Notes under the pieces: model-generated
Told to the model about the DNA's origin: nothing
Seen by the model: only the letters and a program-made list of their open reading frames with translations
Databases searched by the model: none
Position numbers and translations under genes: made by a program
Shown: positions 24,101 through 31,959 of the stretch, one piece after another
How positions within the stretch are numbered: the first letter of the stretch is position 1
How the letters are laid out: the number at the start of each line of letters is the position of its first letter
Source of the DNA: Schistosoma haematobium
Lineage: Eukaryota > Platyhelminthes > Trematoda > Strigeidida > Schistosomatidae
Assembly: GCF_000699445.3 (NCBI RefSeq)
Contig: NC_067195.1
Location: forward strand, 64,042,591 to 64,106,590
Reading direction: 5' to 3'
Length of the DNA stretch: 64,000 nt

Positions 24101-24578
24101 TCCTCTACTTTAGCTTTATGTATAAATGAAATGAGTAACCATAATTGCTGACGGTTGTCACATGAATACGTTGGATGTTTATTCAGATAAGAAATTCTAA
24201 ATGTTTTTTACAGTTTCTCCTAGTTTTTTTTTCTATTATTTCTATTTTATTCTGTCCTTACAGATTTTGTTGTTGATCGAATTTCATCTATCTCAAGACG
24301 TATCAAATGTAGTTCGTAAAGCTTCAGCATATTTAGCACGCTCTTTATTCTTACCAGAAACTAGTACCACCGAATTACCCCCATGGATTCCATGTGATGT
24401 GATTCGTGACCTTCATAGGCTATTGTCAACACGTCGAATCATTGAAAAGGATACATCTGTACAGGAACAAATTGAATCAGCTCTTGCTCAAATAGATTTA
24501 TGTACACGAAATACTGTGTTTTTAAAACCTGATAGTTCATCTAATCTTGTAAAACAAATACATATTTTAAACCCATAA
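861..24578 (+). CDS. TANGO6: TANGO6 (transport and Golgi organization protein 6), 5'-partial, 12 exons
   Basis: Exons 861-1244, 4236-4485, 6957-7036, 9484-9620, 9745-10279, 12890-13069, 15854-15976, 17322-17542, 19190-19448, 21437-21689, 21981-22132 and 24264-24578 join in one frame through GT-AG introns and end in TAA, giving about 962 residues. Alignment from memory to human TANGO6 is colinear: a WLR-CGRLL motif near the start, an LLxPLxxLxRxC helix, a CLIWIL helix, then ARM/HEAT-like helices that in the family carry RTP1_C1 and RTP1_C2 domains. The Drosophila protein was found in a secretion screen, and the yeast relative Rtp1 acts in nuclear import of RNA polymerase II; either role here is inferred. 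Human TANGO6 is about 1,090 residues, so roughly 100 N-terminal residues lie upstream. No canonical AATAAA was seen in the 200 bases after the stop. Introns are about 0.1-4.3 kb and full of repeats. Confidence 0.9.
1373..1411 (+). CDS. Candidate 39-nt micro-exon in TANGO6 intron
   Basis: A run of 13 open codons (IQLHLIAIFTHNK) sits between TACTTTCAG and GTAAGTATG, both strong splice signals. It is phase 0 at both ends, so it can be included or skipped between the exons ending at 1244 and starting at 4236 without changing frame. Human TANGO6 does not need it. Micro-exons are common in schistosomes, but this one rests on splice signals alone. Confidence 0.35.
1584..1899 (-). repeat. LTR of left arm (minus orientation)
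   Basis: Read on the minus strand it starts TGTTAGCGGGACATAG directly after a polypurine tract (1900-1909) and ends CCGTTATAACA, giving TGTTA...TAACA ends. It carries CCAAT-type boxes (GATTGGCTGATT, ATCCAATCAGC) and a TATAAATATA box. Length is 316 bp. Confidence 0.65.
2236..2751 (+). CDS. Cassette exon of unknown function inside the inverted-LTR element
   Basis: One frame is open for 172 codons from acceptor TTTTTATTTAG (an in-frame TAG lies in the acceptor) to a weak donor AAG|GTCGTT. The product is hydrophilic and rich in D, E, N and S, starting FTVLNAHKVVAIRDDQEP; I recognise no domain. Both ends are phase 0, matching the TANGO6 exons at 1244 and 4236, so inclusion would add 172 residues in frame. 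If the donor is not used, the frame runs on into the right arm to a TGA at 2974-2976. It could be a host exon captured from another gene, or a coding piece of the retroelement itself. Confidence 0.5.
3082..3411 (+). repeat. LTR of right arm (plus orientation)
   Basis: Starts TGTTAGCGG right after the polypurine tract at 3072-3081 and ends GATTATAACA. It holds the same paired CCAAT boxes and TATAAATATA as the left copy and is 330 bp long; the extra 14 nt lie just before the terminal TATAACA. Confidence 0.65.
4236..4485 (+). CDS. TANGO6: TANGO6 exon
   Basis: Acceptor TTTATAAAG, donor GTAAGT; starts phase 0, ends phase 1. LLEII at its start aligns with human VLDLF directly after PQ, and KLLLWPLIGLLRKFCQ with human KYLLQPVLAPLHRC. 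This supports direct joining to the exon ending at 1244. Confidence 0.85.
4566..6956. other. TANGO6 intron, no distinct feature seen
   Basis: A+T-rich intron without a recognisable coding segment. A stretch near 6460-6600 looks like decayed repeat but could not be assigned. Confidence 0.4.
6957..7036 (+). CDS. TANGO6: TANGO6 exon (80 bp)
   Basis: Bounded by CTATCAG and GTAAGT. Begins with two bases completing a split codon and ends in phase 0. Encodes LAFDFTTKCQLASHHDLARL and a short helix, aligning with the human segment around ELSRCVEDVFKV. Confidence 0.8.
7321..7853 (-). repeat. SINE-like repeat with LINE-shared tail
   Basis: Read on the minus strand it ends in a (TAAA)n tail (TTTATTTATT on the plus strand). 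It is similar along its length to 35885-36415, whose minus-strand start contains an A-box-like TAGCTTAATGGC. The terminal 60 bp (AACACAAA...TTGNTACAAGGAG on the plus strand) recurs at 13561 next to an SR2-like LINE. Confidence 0.55.
8520..9055 (+). mobile_element. SR2-like LINE 3' fragment, decayed
   Basis: Shares AAGAAAGTTAGGGGC and a following CGGTTGTGGTCGG stretch with the copy at 12020-12600, corresponding to the KKxRGG...LPGWGPRD C-terminal segment of SR2-type LINEs. The frame is broken. The remainder is 3' untranslated sequence. Confidence 0.5.
9095..9186. repeat. 92-bp perfect palindrome with (AT)n centre
   Basis: The left half, starting TTTTGTGACATTCCTACATC, is exactly complementary to the right half. 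The axis lies in an (AT)n run at about 9125-9156. Lies about 300 bp before the TANGO6 exon at 9484. Confidence 0.9.
9484..9620 (+). CDS. TANGO6: TANGO6 exon
   Basis: Acceptor AAACTGTTAG, donor GTTAGT (weak). Encodes LLDCPEPSQIV and CKLSRPLFILFAQ, aligning with the human VLMDSLLPVLGVLFLLY helix. Ends with two bases of a Lys codon completed at 9745. Confidence 0.85.
9745..10279 (+). CDS. TANGO6: TANGO6 exon (largest, 535 bp)
   Basis: Acceptor CGTTTTTAG, donor GTAAGT. Begins ECLIWILNRLL, matching human EILLWILGKLE, then a long poorly conserved loop rich in S and N, ending LFLSLLT in phase 0. The intron between it and the exon ending at 9620 is 124 nt, the shortest in the gene. Confidence 0.9.
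10389..10614. mobile_element. TTAA-flanked foldback (MITE-like)
   Basis: Arms of about 100 bp (10389-10488 and 10515-10614) pair with about three mismatches around a loop of roughly 26 nt. TTAA occurs at both extreme ends, as in a piggyBac-type target duplication, though the arms start ATAAG rather than the usual CCC. Confidence 0.7.
11490..11800 (+). repeat. Sm-alpha-type SINE
   Basis: A tRNA-like head with A box (GCCTAGAGGTTAAGCG) and degenerate B box (GGGTTCAGGG) is followed by a hammerhead-like segment GCTGAGGTGTCCCATACTAC. Damaged core (CAAA where GAAA is needed), so probably not self-cleaving. Confidence 0.65.
12020..12600 (+). mobile_element. SR2-like LINE 3' fragment
   Basis: Translated pieces include LHQLKWFGHVL and, in another frame, SYVDGLPGWGPRD, both typical of the C-terminal end of SR2-type LINE reverse transcriptase. 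Frames are interrupted. The 3' untranslated part (ACTTGAACCGATGTACATAC) matches 8960-9000. Confidence 0.6.
12890..13069 (+). CDS. TANGO6: TANGO6 exon
   Basis: Bounded by TATGCTTTAG and GTAATT, phase 0 both ends, 60 codons starting DLHYTFQAIFESMNEALIPQ. Helical and moderately conserved; placed by frame and order. Confidence 0.8.
13561..14480 (-). mobile_element. SR2-like LINE, C-terminal part, antisense
   Basis: Minus-strand translation gives ARAAYDDRGHFWYLLDISLA, then VRAVLLCACETLSLRVEDI, and near the 3' end QLYGWGRRGGTTQWLEMLSD, the C-terminal region of SR2-type elements, with stops between. It ends in a (TAAA)n-type tail at 13561-13575. Confidence 0.7.
15281..15665 (+). repeat. LTR-like repeat with promoter and poly(A) signals, copy 1
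   Basis: Contains TTGATTGGTATATAAACCC (inverted CCAAT plus TATA) and 20 bases later AATAAATGATTC, the spacing expected in an LTR. Related copies are at 16229, 43085 and 49015. Exact ends and target duplications could not be fixed. Confidence 0.5.
15854..15976 (+). CDS. TANGO6: TANGO6 exon (123 bp)
   Basis: Acceptor ATATATTTTAG, donor GTAAGT, phase 0 both ends. Encodes ALFHRFCCLLQHAENHEHVE and a second helix ending FYANKLG; position corresponds to the human VMLGGAVQL region. Confidence 0.85.
16229..16700 (+). repeat. LTR-like repeat, copy 2
   Basis: Closest to the copy at 49015-49490: both begin near ACGGGTAACTTCTGAGAA and share ATGTTTGAAATAAATGATTC. The TATA position reads GGTATGTAAACC here, so this copy has lost the canonical box. 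Confidence 0.5.
17322..17542 (+). CDS. TANGO6: TANGO6 exon
   Basis: Acceptor TTAAACAATAG (in-frame TAG forces this start), donor GTGAGT. Encodes FSRLLPILNKLELVINSISH and TLATRGAIPC, matching human LKQLLPLLEKV and ISTHGAFAT. Ends in phase 2, completed by A at 19190. Confidence 0.9.
17930..19189. other. TANGO6 intron, no distinct feature seen
   Basis: A+T-rich intron. A weak match to the SR2 3' end may occur at 17920-18000, but it is too decayed to call. Confidence 0.35.
19190..19448 (+). CDS. TANGO6: TANGO6 exon (start of RTP1_C1-like region)
   Basis: Acceptor TTCACCTTAG, donor GTGAGT, ends phase 0. An acidic linker leads into KKIFEELHDPLIPVQGHALI and LSRLLESRD, close to human [24 protein letters not shown]. 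Confidence 0.93.
19450..21436. other. TANGO6 intron, unassigned
   Basis: About 2 kb without a recognised exon. 20090-20560 holds less A+T-rich sequence, possibly an old retroelement, that I could not assign to a family. Confidence 0.35.
21437..21689 (+). CDS. TANGO6: TANGO6 exon (RTP1_C1-like)
   Basis: Acceptor TTAATCTAG, donor GTAATC, ends phase 1. SHTDSYIYLNAIRCLSAMG aligns with human EHEDTFVYLSAIQGVALL, and LAESIMRVLSNLG with VGEVLMRIVRALG. Confidence 0.95.
21981..22132 (+). CDS. TANGO6: TANGO6 exon (RTP1_C1-like)
   Basis: Acceptor ATATTTTAAG, donor GTGAGT. Completes a Gly codon, then EMAPKYRTEVFNSFVMGSKS and RAACLSNIAELVRLLKYSVQ, matching human DMVSKYREPLIHTFLRG and RASSLANLGELCQRLDFLL. 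Confidence 0.95.
22140..23084. other. TANGO6 intron, unassigned
   Basis: No exon or known repeat recognised between the exon ending at 22132 and the SINE at 23085. Confidence 0.35.
23085..23350 (-). repeat. Sm-alpha-type SINE, minus strand
   Basis: On the minus strand the A-box region TCTAGAGGTTGGGCG and a B box GGGTTCGAGTCCC are clear. The hammerhead-like core keeps CTGAGGAG but has GGAA in place of GAAA and a broken stem II, so it is probably inactive. Confidence 0.7.
24264..24578 (+). CDS. TANGO6: TANGO6 terminal exon (RTP1_C2-like) with stop
   Basis: Acceptor TGTCCTTACAG. Encodes an ILLLIEFHLSQD helix, VVRKASAYLARSLFL (human VQVRRAAIHVVVLLLRGL), VIRDLHRLLSTRR and a tail ending IHILNP before TAA. 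Human ends similarly (KIMVLP). Confidence 0.95.
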   Translation: MLLLIEFHLSQDVSNVVRKASAYLARSLFLPETSTTELPPWIPCDVIRDLHRLLSTRRIIEKDTSVQEQIESALAQIDLCTRNTVFLKPDSSSNLVKQIHILNP

Positions 24579-24782
24579 AGTTATCTCTTACCAAAATATA
24601 CTTGTTTTCCCCGATTATTTATTTTGGTACGTTATGTAAATTATAGCTTACAGTGAACTAGTCCAACTGCTATTTCGTTTTGTCAGTGTTCACAATTTAA
24701 GTGGTTGAGATACAATATTTTACTCATGTAGGTTTTATTGGGATTTGTCACAAACCTACGTTCTCGACTTTATATATATTTT

Positions 24783-26110
24783 CAGTGAGACTACTTAATT
24801 ACTTACGCCTGTTACTCACAATGGAGCATATGCCACCGACCAGCATTCTCCAACCCACTCTATCCTGGGCCTTCCTTTCTACTTCTATCCAATTGTTGTT
24901 CATTCCTCTCATGTCTGTCTTCATTTCTCGGCGTAATGTGTTCTTTGGTCTTCCTCTTCTCCTTTGGCCTTGAGGATTCCGAGTGAGAGCGTGCCTTATG
25001 ACGTAGTTGGGTGCTTTCCTTAATGTGTGTCCTATCTACTTCCAGCACTTCTTCCTCCTCTGGAATCTTGTTTTTCCTCTCCCACAGTAGGTAGTATCTG
25101 GCCAACGGATCCGAAGTATTTTGCGTATTCAGTTTATGCCTTAGCTTTCTCTGCTTTTGTTCGGCTGATATATTGATTTCTGCCTTCTTATTTCTCCTTT
25201 CTTGAATCATATCCAGTGTATCAACAGTGAGCCATTCCTTTTGATGGTGCTTCTTGTGGCCTAGAACCCTTTGCTGAGGGCCATCCTGAATTCGTTGAGT
25301 CTGTCAGTATCCCGAAGAAAAGCCGTAATAAACCTTTGTGATGATGTCCGCCCCGTTCTCCAGTGTTTCTTGAGTTTCGATTTGATCTTGGCAACCAGTG
25401 AGTGATGATCTGAGGCTATATCAACCCCACTCTTGGTTCTCACATCCCCCATCGTCCTCCTGAACTTCTTGTTGATGCAGATTTGGTTCTGTGTAGTGTG
25501 ATCCGATGAAGTTCATGAGGCTTTGCGTATGCGTTTATGTGGAAATATAGTGCCGCCTATGATCAGTTTATTGAAGGCATATAGGTTTGCGAATCTCTCA
25601 CCATTTTCGTTTGTTCCTCCTAGTCAATGTCGTCCCATGATGTCTTCATATCCGGTGTCGTCCAATCCGACTTTGGCATTTAGGTCTCCCATCAGGATGG
25701 TCAGGCCGTTCCCTGGACACTTCTCTATGATCGACTGGAACCTCTTATAAACTGGTCTTTATCATCCTCAGTGCCATCATTTGTAGGTGCATAGCACTGG
25801 ATAACATTCACTGTGATCCCCTCCTTCTTTGTTTTGTAAGATAATTTGATGATCCTAGGTTCATGAAATTCCCATCCTATGAGCACTTTTTGTGTTTCTT
25901 TGAACACTATCAGTACAAATACTTGTGTGTGCCAAACATTTCTCCTTGATGGCCGGAGTACAACAGCACTTCTCCCGAAGTTAATCCCTTCTGTCCAGCT
26001 TGGATCCAAGGGGTATCATTTATTACGAGGACCATTAAGCTTTTTTTTCTGATTTTCATAACTATTTTATTAGTCCTCCCACATGGTCTGGATTCTGATG
26101 TATCTATATT
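24783..26110 (-). mobile_element. RTE-type LINE (Perere-3/SR3-like), internally deleted
   Basis: Minus-strand translation gives endonuclease motifs LTILMGDLNAKVG and the catalytic SDHH region (near 25390), then after KKAEINI jumps to LLWERKNKIPEE and the C-terminal tail. The whole reverse-transcriptase core is missing, and frameshifts break the rest. The 3' end lies about 200 bp past the TANGO6 stop, antisense to it. Confidence 0.8.
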
Positions 26111-26119
26111 AATTAGCAA

Positions 26120-28950
26120 ACATATATAAAGTACCCCGTTTGATTATTCCTGTTTCTGTACTTACTTTTTCATAAACCTCTACAAAACGACATACTGTTT
26201 AATGAAAAAATGAGAGCACTTTTCATTAAAACATATCTAAATATGGAGACTCAGGAAATTTCCTGAGATGATGTTTACTTGACCAGATTGTTCGGACATC
26301 CCTGGTGGCAATCACAAATAGCTCGCGAAATGCAAGTAAGTGGTGCGCTCTGTGTGTGTTCGTGTGCATTATCACTGATATCCCCGTTTGTCCTTCAAGA
26401 TGAGTGCAGTAACAATCCTTGAGATTGTTCCTAGACGTAGGGCAACATTGAACATGCCAAGCGTCCTTGGTTGTCACAGATCGACATACAACCGAAGGTG
26501 GAACAACATACGAACCACCTTCATGAAAAAACATAGTCAAGTTGCTGATGAAAGCACGATCTACAGTATTTGTCTTTATCTGTGATCTATTTCGGATTAT
26601 TAGCAGTTAACACTGAATTTAATTGTAATGAGGATCTGTAAACTGTGATAGCCTCCGGTAGCCACAACAATGAAAGGCCGCTGGATGATAATGGTGCGCG
26701 AAAAAAGTGAACGCGTTAATTCATTTCTTATATGATGTAATGACGTTTGCTTGTGTTCGCAAACTTCCTTAAACAGGAAGGAACGGGTCAAAATGGCTTT
26801 GGTGAATTTTGTGGCAAATGGCCGTCGAATCATCTAAGATGCCGATCGCCTTCTGAATGCGCTTTGAGATCTTGTTCCTGACTTACCTAGTAGCATCAGA
26901 AGTGTCGTGAGGACGTGCACAAGTATCCAACCGAAGTTCATTAGAAGTAAGCTTTACTACCTTCTCGGATTGAAAACCAGTCGGCTAATATATGTTGAAC
27001 CTTATTTCTATTTTTGTGATCTAGATACTTTGAATTTGAACATTATTTTGGATGTGATTTTTACTTCAAAGAGGTCTAGTCAACATTTATGGACTATAGT
27101 AGGATGCATCGTTGTCTCTGGGTTTATTGACGTGATCATTATAGCTGTCCATGGAGGGAACAGTAAACCGGCAGAATCCAAGGAAATATCCGCGGATACC
27201 ATTTCGGGGCTAAAATAATTGAGAAACGTAGTTCTGCCCATTATTATGTTCAACAACTACATAGCTACCAAACTAGTAACTGTAATATGTGAGCACCTGC
27301 TCGTTCAGATTTTAGATACACTGTTAATGACAATGGGAGTGCAGGTTGAGTTAGGCGTGTTGTAGTGGAACATCGCCCTTACGGACAGGCGACCTTTTCA
27401 TATGGTGAATACACACTGATAATTGACGGTAGTTTTCGTCAGTAGACTCAATACACTCACCATCAAAGCCATTCCAATTTCGGAACACTTGGCATTAATA
27501 TGATCTGGACTTTCTCTTTAGAACCAATCCACATGCTTTACTTAGGTATGATAAAGAAACTGGTCAATATATTGGTAGCTTTTTTCATGAAAGACTAAGA
27601 AACATAAGCAAATACGTAATTAGAGATATAAATAAGTTTATATCAAGCCATGTACTAAGTATTCCTCCCGACTTTCAGTGTAAATGTCGAACATTAGACT
27701 TCGCGTTAGTATGGAAAGCGATAGAGCGTCGATTGTTTCTCTTGTATTTAGGCCTCGTAATTCTTTAACATTGTTTACCATAACCTTCGTACCTTACGTT
27801 TAAGCGTTTAGCATTAGCGACTTATTCGTCAGCTCATCCAGGATTACATAATAGAGCGATGGGATCGTTCAGAATTGAGTCGCTTAATTTTCTCAAGGAA
27901 TGTAAGGGGTGTTGTATTGGCATTGGTCCTAACCAGCACGAGATAACTGGGAAAATAGATATCCAAGAATTAATACGGAGAGAAGGTCGACAATGGTGAA
28001 GGCGTGAATATTTAATTCGATTAACTTCAATCAGAATACATGGCTCAGTCTTGCAGATGTAGTCATTCTGTATAACTTGTCTTTACTCACATTAAATATA
28101 CTATTCTTTCTTTAGCTTAGATGTGTTCTTTACAAACGCCGATCGTTATATCGCGGATTTTTACGATACGACGAGTCAGAATAGACAATGATGCAAATTT
28201 CACGATTAGGTCTATTATTATAATAGTACTAATAACGAAATAAACCATAATTCTACAATGTAATTGACAGGAAAACAGTTTAAGATGTGCATTTGTTGAA
28301 GAACCTGTCCGATGACGTTGGTTCACATTGAGCTTTGGATTCTTTTCCTCATTCTCATTTGAGGTAGATTAAGAAGCCAGTGTTTAGTGATTCCGCTGTA
28401 ACCAAGCCGAGCAGCTTTATGCAGAGAACATGTGTCTATTAGGCTTCAAGCCAGCATATCGACTACTACGATTCAAACAATCGTTAAGTCAGGCCTAGGG
28501 AAACAAGTAATTGTGCTTAGGAATACTAGAATAACTTCATTTAAGCCAGATGATGTTATACTAGCACAAGGAAAGTCTGGCTTTGTAACGGACGTAGGGT
28601 AAAATGGGTCAATCAAATCTAGACCTTTCACAGACCTACGTGATTACCTCGATGAACCATTCCCTTTGAGCGACGTAAGAATATTTGTGTGCTCTATGGT
28701 TGTTCATGAACATAAATAAGTTTCGATTAAGAATGTTGGCTGTAATTGTATTGTCCTTGATTGTGTTAACAGTGTGGTAGTCGCTCGATTCCAATATACG
28801 TTCACGTGAATATATATTTTAATTCTTGCCGACGGTATTTCTTTAAACCATTTCCTTAACTTCTATATACTCTTTAGCTGACTAACAAACAGTTCGCACT
28901 TATTGGCGCACCAAGCAGGAGGCAGGTTCTAATTGCAGCTAGAAATTGAA
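26120..28950. other. Intergenic, mostly unrecognised
   Basis: Open frames of up to about 100 codons (for example 26907-27218 +) show no family resemblance, splice context or codon signal I trust. 26220-26600 looks like old repeat. 27800-28290 is a repeat listed separately. Confidence 0.3.
27800..28290 (+). repeat. Dispersed repeat related to 31187-31745
   Basis: Shares ATTAGGTCTATTATTA and ATTCTTTCTTTAGC motifs in the same order with 31500-31745. Much diverged, and no coding content is recognised. Confidence 0.5.
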
Positions 28951-28960
28951 TTGTGAGTAG

Positions 28961-29067
28961 GGAACTTTGTGTCTATCCTAAGGACATTGAGGATTCGCAC
29001 CTGCAGAACAGTATCCAACCGGATGACAACTGGTTAATCCTGAAGTGCAAGGTCATCCACCACCATG
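28961..29067 (+). CDS. Candidate exon of a DUF4806-type gene (N-terminal part)
   Basis: Open frame GELCVYPKDIED-like then IQPDDNWLILKCKVIHHH, resembling the short WxxYxVxIL N-terminal block that precedes DUF4806 in many animal proteins. Donor GTGAGT, phase 1. It does not splice in phase to the next candidate exon, so another exon would be needed. Tentative. Confidence 0.3.
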
Positions 29068-29567
29068 GTGAGTTACAAGCATAGAAACGATCATTTCCCA
29101 TAAATAGTTTCCAAACTACAAAGAATTTATCACGCTCATTCAACAACTTGGCTGGTTACTATAGTAGCACCTTGCCACCAAAAAAAAGAACAGCCAATGA
29201 GATTATTACAATATACCTATTAACATTTCATAGACGCGCATTGAAATGAAAAGAAGGGTTTCTGTACGATTCCGTTGACATGGGCTTGGTCAAGATGCAA
29301 ACTGGAAACAGGCATGTTTAATGTCCTAAATTTCGGTTGCTGGAAACTTTTGTCTCACCAAATGCCAGATAGACATGTTTTCTTTAAAAATGTTAATAGA
29401 CTAGTTCAACACAGTTGCATGCGTCCCATTCAACGTCTGCTCTAGGCGTCTGGGCAGTGCTTGGCGGCCAAATAAATCACATGTCCGATTAAGGTAAATG
29501 CTTAAGATTTGATGTACTGTAGAACACACCAATAGTTGCATCAGACGTGAGTGTGAACATTAGGCAG

Positions 29568-29927
29568 TTAATGTCTAATTCTGATAGACACAGACGTACA
29601 CGGAAATTTAATATTGGACAACCAAGTTTGCAGTCCTTTTTATCATCTGAATTGAAACTGCGAACGTTGGACTCGTGTCTCCAGCAAGAAGACACGAGGA
29701 ACAAATTTGTAAGTCAACATAATTCATTGGGTTATTCATTCCCGTTTCAGATGGTCATGCTGGCTCAGTTAATGGATGATAATCCGAAAACGTCCATGAG
29801 TTATATTTTGTCGTACTTCATGAAACCTGAGGTCGCCAGACATTTCACTTTACTTGGCACTTCATCGAAAAGAGCACTTCAGAAGTGCAGGTTTTACGGC
29901 CGCATGCGAATTAAGAATTTTTTCTAA
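29568..29927 (+). CDS. Candidate terminal exon(s) of a DUF4806-type protein
   Basis: An open frame ends in TAA with YILSYFMKPEVARHFTLLGT and KRALQKCRFYGRMR. This fits the C-terminal pattern of DUF4806 (helix, ELA, aromatic, W/L-x-G, K-AF/L). A 42-nt segment inside, about 29710-29751, has GTAAGT...CCCGTTTCAG and a multiple of three bases, so it may be an intron that is spliced or retained without a frame change. The function of DUF4806 is unknown. Confidence 0.4.
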   Translation, partial: LMSNSDRHRRTRKFNIGQPSLQSFLSSELKLRTLDSCLQQEDTRNKFVSQHNSLGYSFPFQMVMLAQLMDDNPKTSMSYILSYFMKPEVARHFTLLGTSSKRALQKCRFYGRMRIKNFF

Positions 29928-29934
29928 TCATTAG

Positions 29935-31125
29935 TTGCACTAACATCTCGGTTCCTTTCTTCATCCATCAACAAAAAATAGTCTGCTCGACTGTATGACA
30001 TCTCAAACAAAGGTTTTTTCACGACATAAGAAATAAAATACAAAAGCGTCATCGAAGAAAACAGGAACATTTATGTATTAATTTGAAAGTTATAATTATT
30101 CACTGCTGTTCTATGTGTGCAATGTTCAGTACTAGGAAACATAACCGTAAGCAACACTTCGTGAAGACAGTTGTTTAACAAACCATGATAGTTAGATTTC
30201 GTCTTGATTTTTTGTGTCCATTAGATTTCGAAATTCACAGGAAGATTACTTTACCTCGTAATAGTCAAACTGCTGTTTCATGTGTTTAACTTAATTTTCA
30301 ACTGAGCATTTTGTTACTGTGCGCCGAATTTCCAACTTGCATGTGAAACTTTAAGTGTATGTTGGGAAAGCCTGTCTGATTTTAAGTCCACTTATAATTC
30401 TGGACGTGTTCATAATCAGTAACACATTGCTTGTACATTCTTTTGCGGATCTTTGCAAATTACCATGGAACTTGCCACTTACAATGGAAAAAAATAACTA
30501 TCGTTGCTCGAGCATCTGTCTGCTACTAATGTTCTCGTACAATATGAGATTTTGCCTCTCCAGTATATGTCTTTAAACATGAACCGTTTTTTAATTTGTC
30601 GATTGCAATCGTCATGTGGCCATGTTGTAAAAATAAGGGCGAACATAAGAAACATTTGGGGTTAAACGACAGGTGCACAATAAAACGTGGATTAAAAAAT
30701 TGGGGAGAAAAGTAGACATTTCAGGGATATTTATAATGCAGAGCGACAAAAAGTGGAAATTCCATACTATTTCCCCATGACAGGCGATGGAACAGACATT
30801 CTGGAATGTTTCCCCATTATTACCCCTTTATTTTTGAACTTAATTTCCTCTTTATTGGTTGCTTGGGTACCGGTATTAATTCTAAAAGAGCTACAGGACG
30901 GGTAAGTATGATAGTTGCTTGTATTTATTGAACTACTTTTCGTAGATAATTATTGCTTTGAGACCATTATGATAACTGGGTTAATATTTCCAAAAAGTTG
31001 AAGAGTAAATAGAGCATTTATGTACAAACGTTAGTAATCACATATTTTCAGGAAAATACGCTCTTTGAACAATCAAATGTAAAATAAAGAATGAAGCAAT
31101 AATTCCAATTGCTCTATAGATAAAT
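29935..31125. other. Intergenic, nothing recognised
   Basis: A+T-rich, with no coherent exon, RNA or repeat signature found. Confidence 0.35.
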
Positions 31126-31129
31126 CACT

Positions 31130-31745
31130 ATGATAGTAGTCCTTGTAAAACTCTGGTATACGTTATTAATACTGTGATGACAATGGACCTAATCCTAAAA
31201 TTGTGGATTTGTCATGATGTGACTACCTAATCTATCAGACCTTACGTGTAAGTCACATCATTGCCTACACTAACTCGTCCTACTTCTGGGGAACACATTT
31301 ATGCTGGAGATAGAACTGTAGTGGCATTGGACAATAGCCACACAATCCACAAAGCTGTGAACACGAGACTACTCAGAAAATAGGTATTCAACATTTAACG
31401 CGGAGAACTACCTAACGATGGAGAAGGCGCAAACAATGAGTTGAGTGAATTAGAGTTGATCGAACGGCATGGCTCGGCCATTCAGGCGTGCTCTCTGCTG
31501 AATGTTACCTTATATCTTCTATTCGTATTAAATATATTGTTCTTTCTTTAGCCTAACCTTGTTCTACATCATGTATTGGTGATTGATACGATACAGTGAG
31601 TTGGTGTAGTCGATGGTGTGACTTCCACGTAAGATCTTATAGATTAGGCAGTTATATCATGACAAATCTACAAATTTAGGATTAGGTCTATTATTAGAGC
31701 AGTACTAATATCATAGTAGACCATAGTTCTACAGAACAATATAAA
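31130..31745. repeat. Foldback element
   Basis: The left arm (from about 31130, including GGACCTAATCCTAAAATTG and GGATTTGTCATGATG) pairs with 31600-31745 in inverse. The centre contains TTCTTTCTTTAGCC. Part of the centre is repeated again in inverse at 31795-31955. Confidence 0.6.
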
Positions 31746-31794
31746 TATATGAATAAAGGGGATAAATTACACAAGAATGACAACACCTGCAAGG

Positions 31795-31955
31795 CTGAGT
31801 CATGCTTTATGATTAATTGAATTAATTCCTCACGCCTTCTCCATTGTTGGGTTTTTCTCTGCATCATAATGTTGAATATTTTTTACTAGCTGTCTACTGT
31901 ATAGCTTTGAGGATTGTGTGGTTAGGGCCCATTGCCACTACATACCTTTCTTGAA
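31795..31955 (-). repeat. Inverted partial copy of the 31315-31470 segment
   Basis: The minus strand reads GTAGTGGCAATGGGCC, CCACACAATCCTCAAAGC and CAATGGAGAAGGCG, in the same order as 31318-31440 on the plus strand. Confidence 0.6.
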
Positions 31956-31959
31956 CAAT

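Noticed and set aside
26907..27218. 103-codon plus-strand frame with hydrophobic segments
   Set aside because: No family resemblance, splice context or neighbours; such lengths occur by chance.
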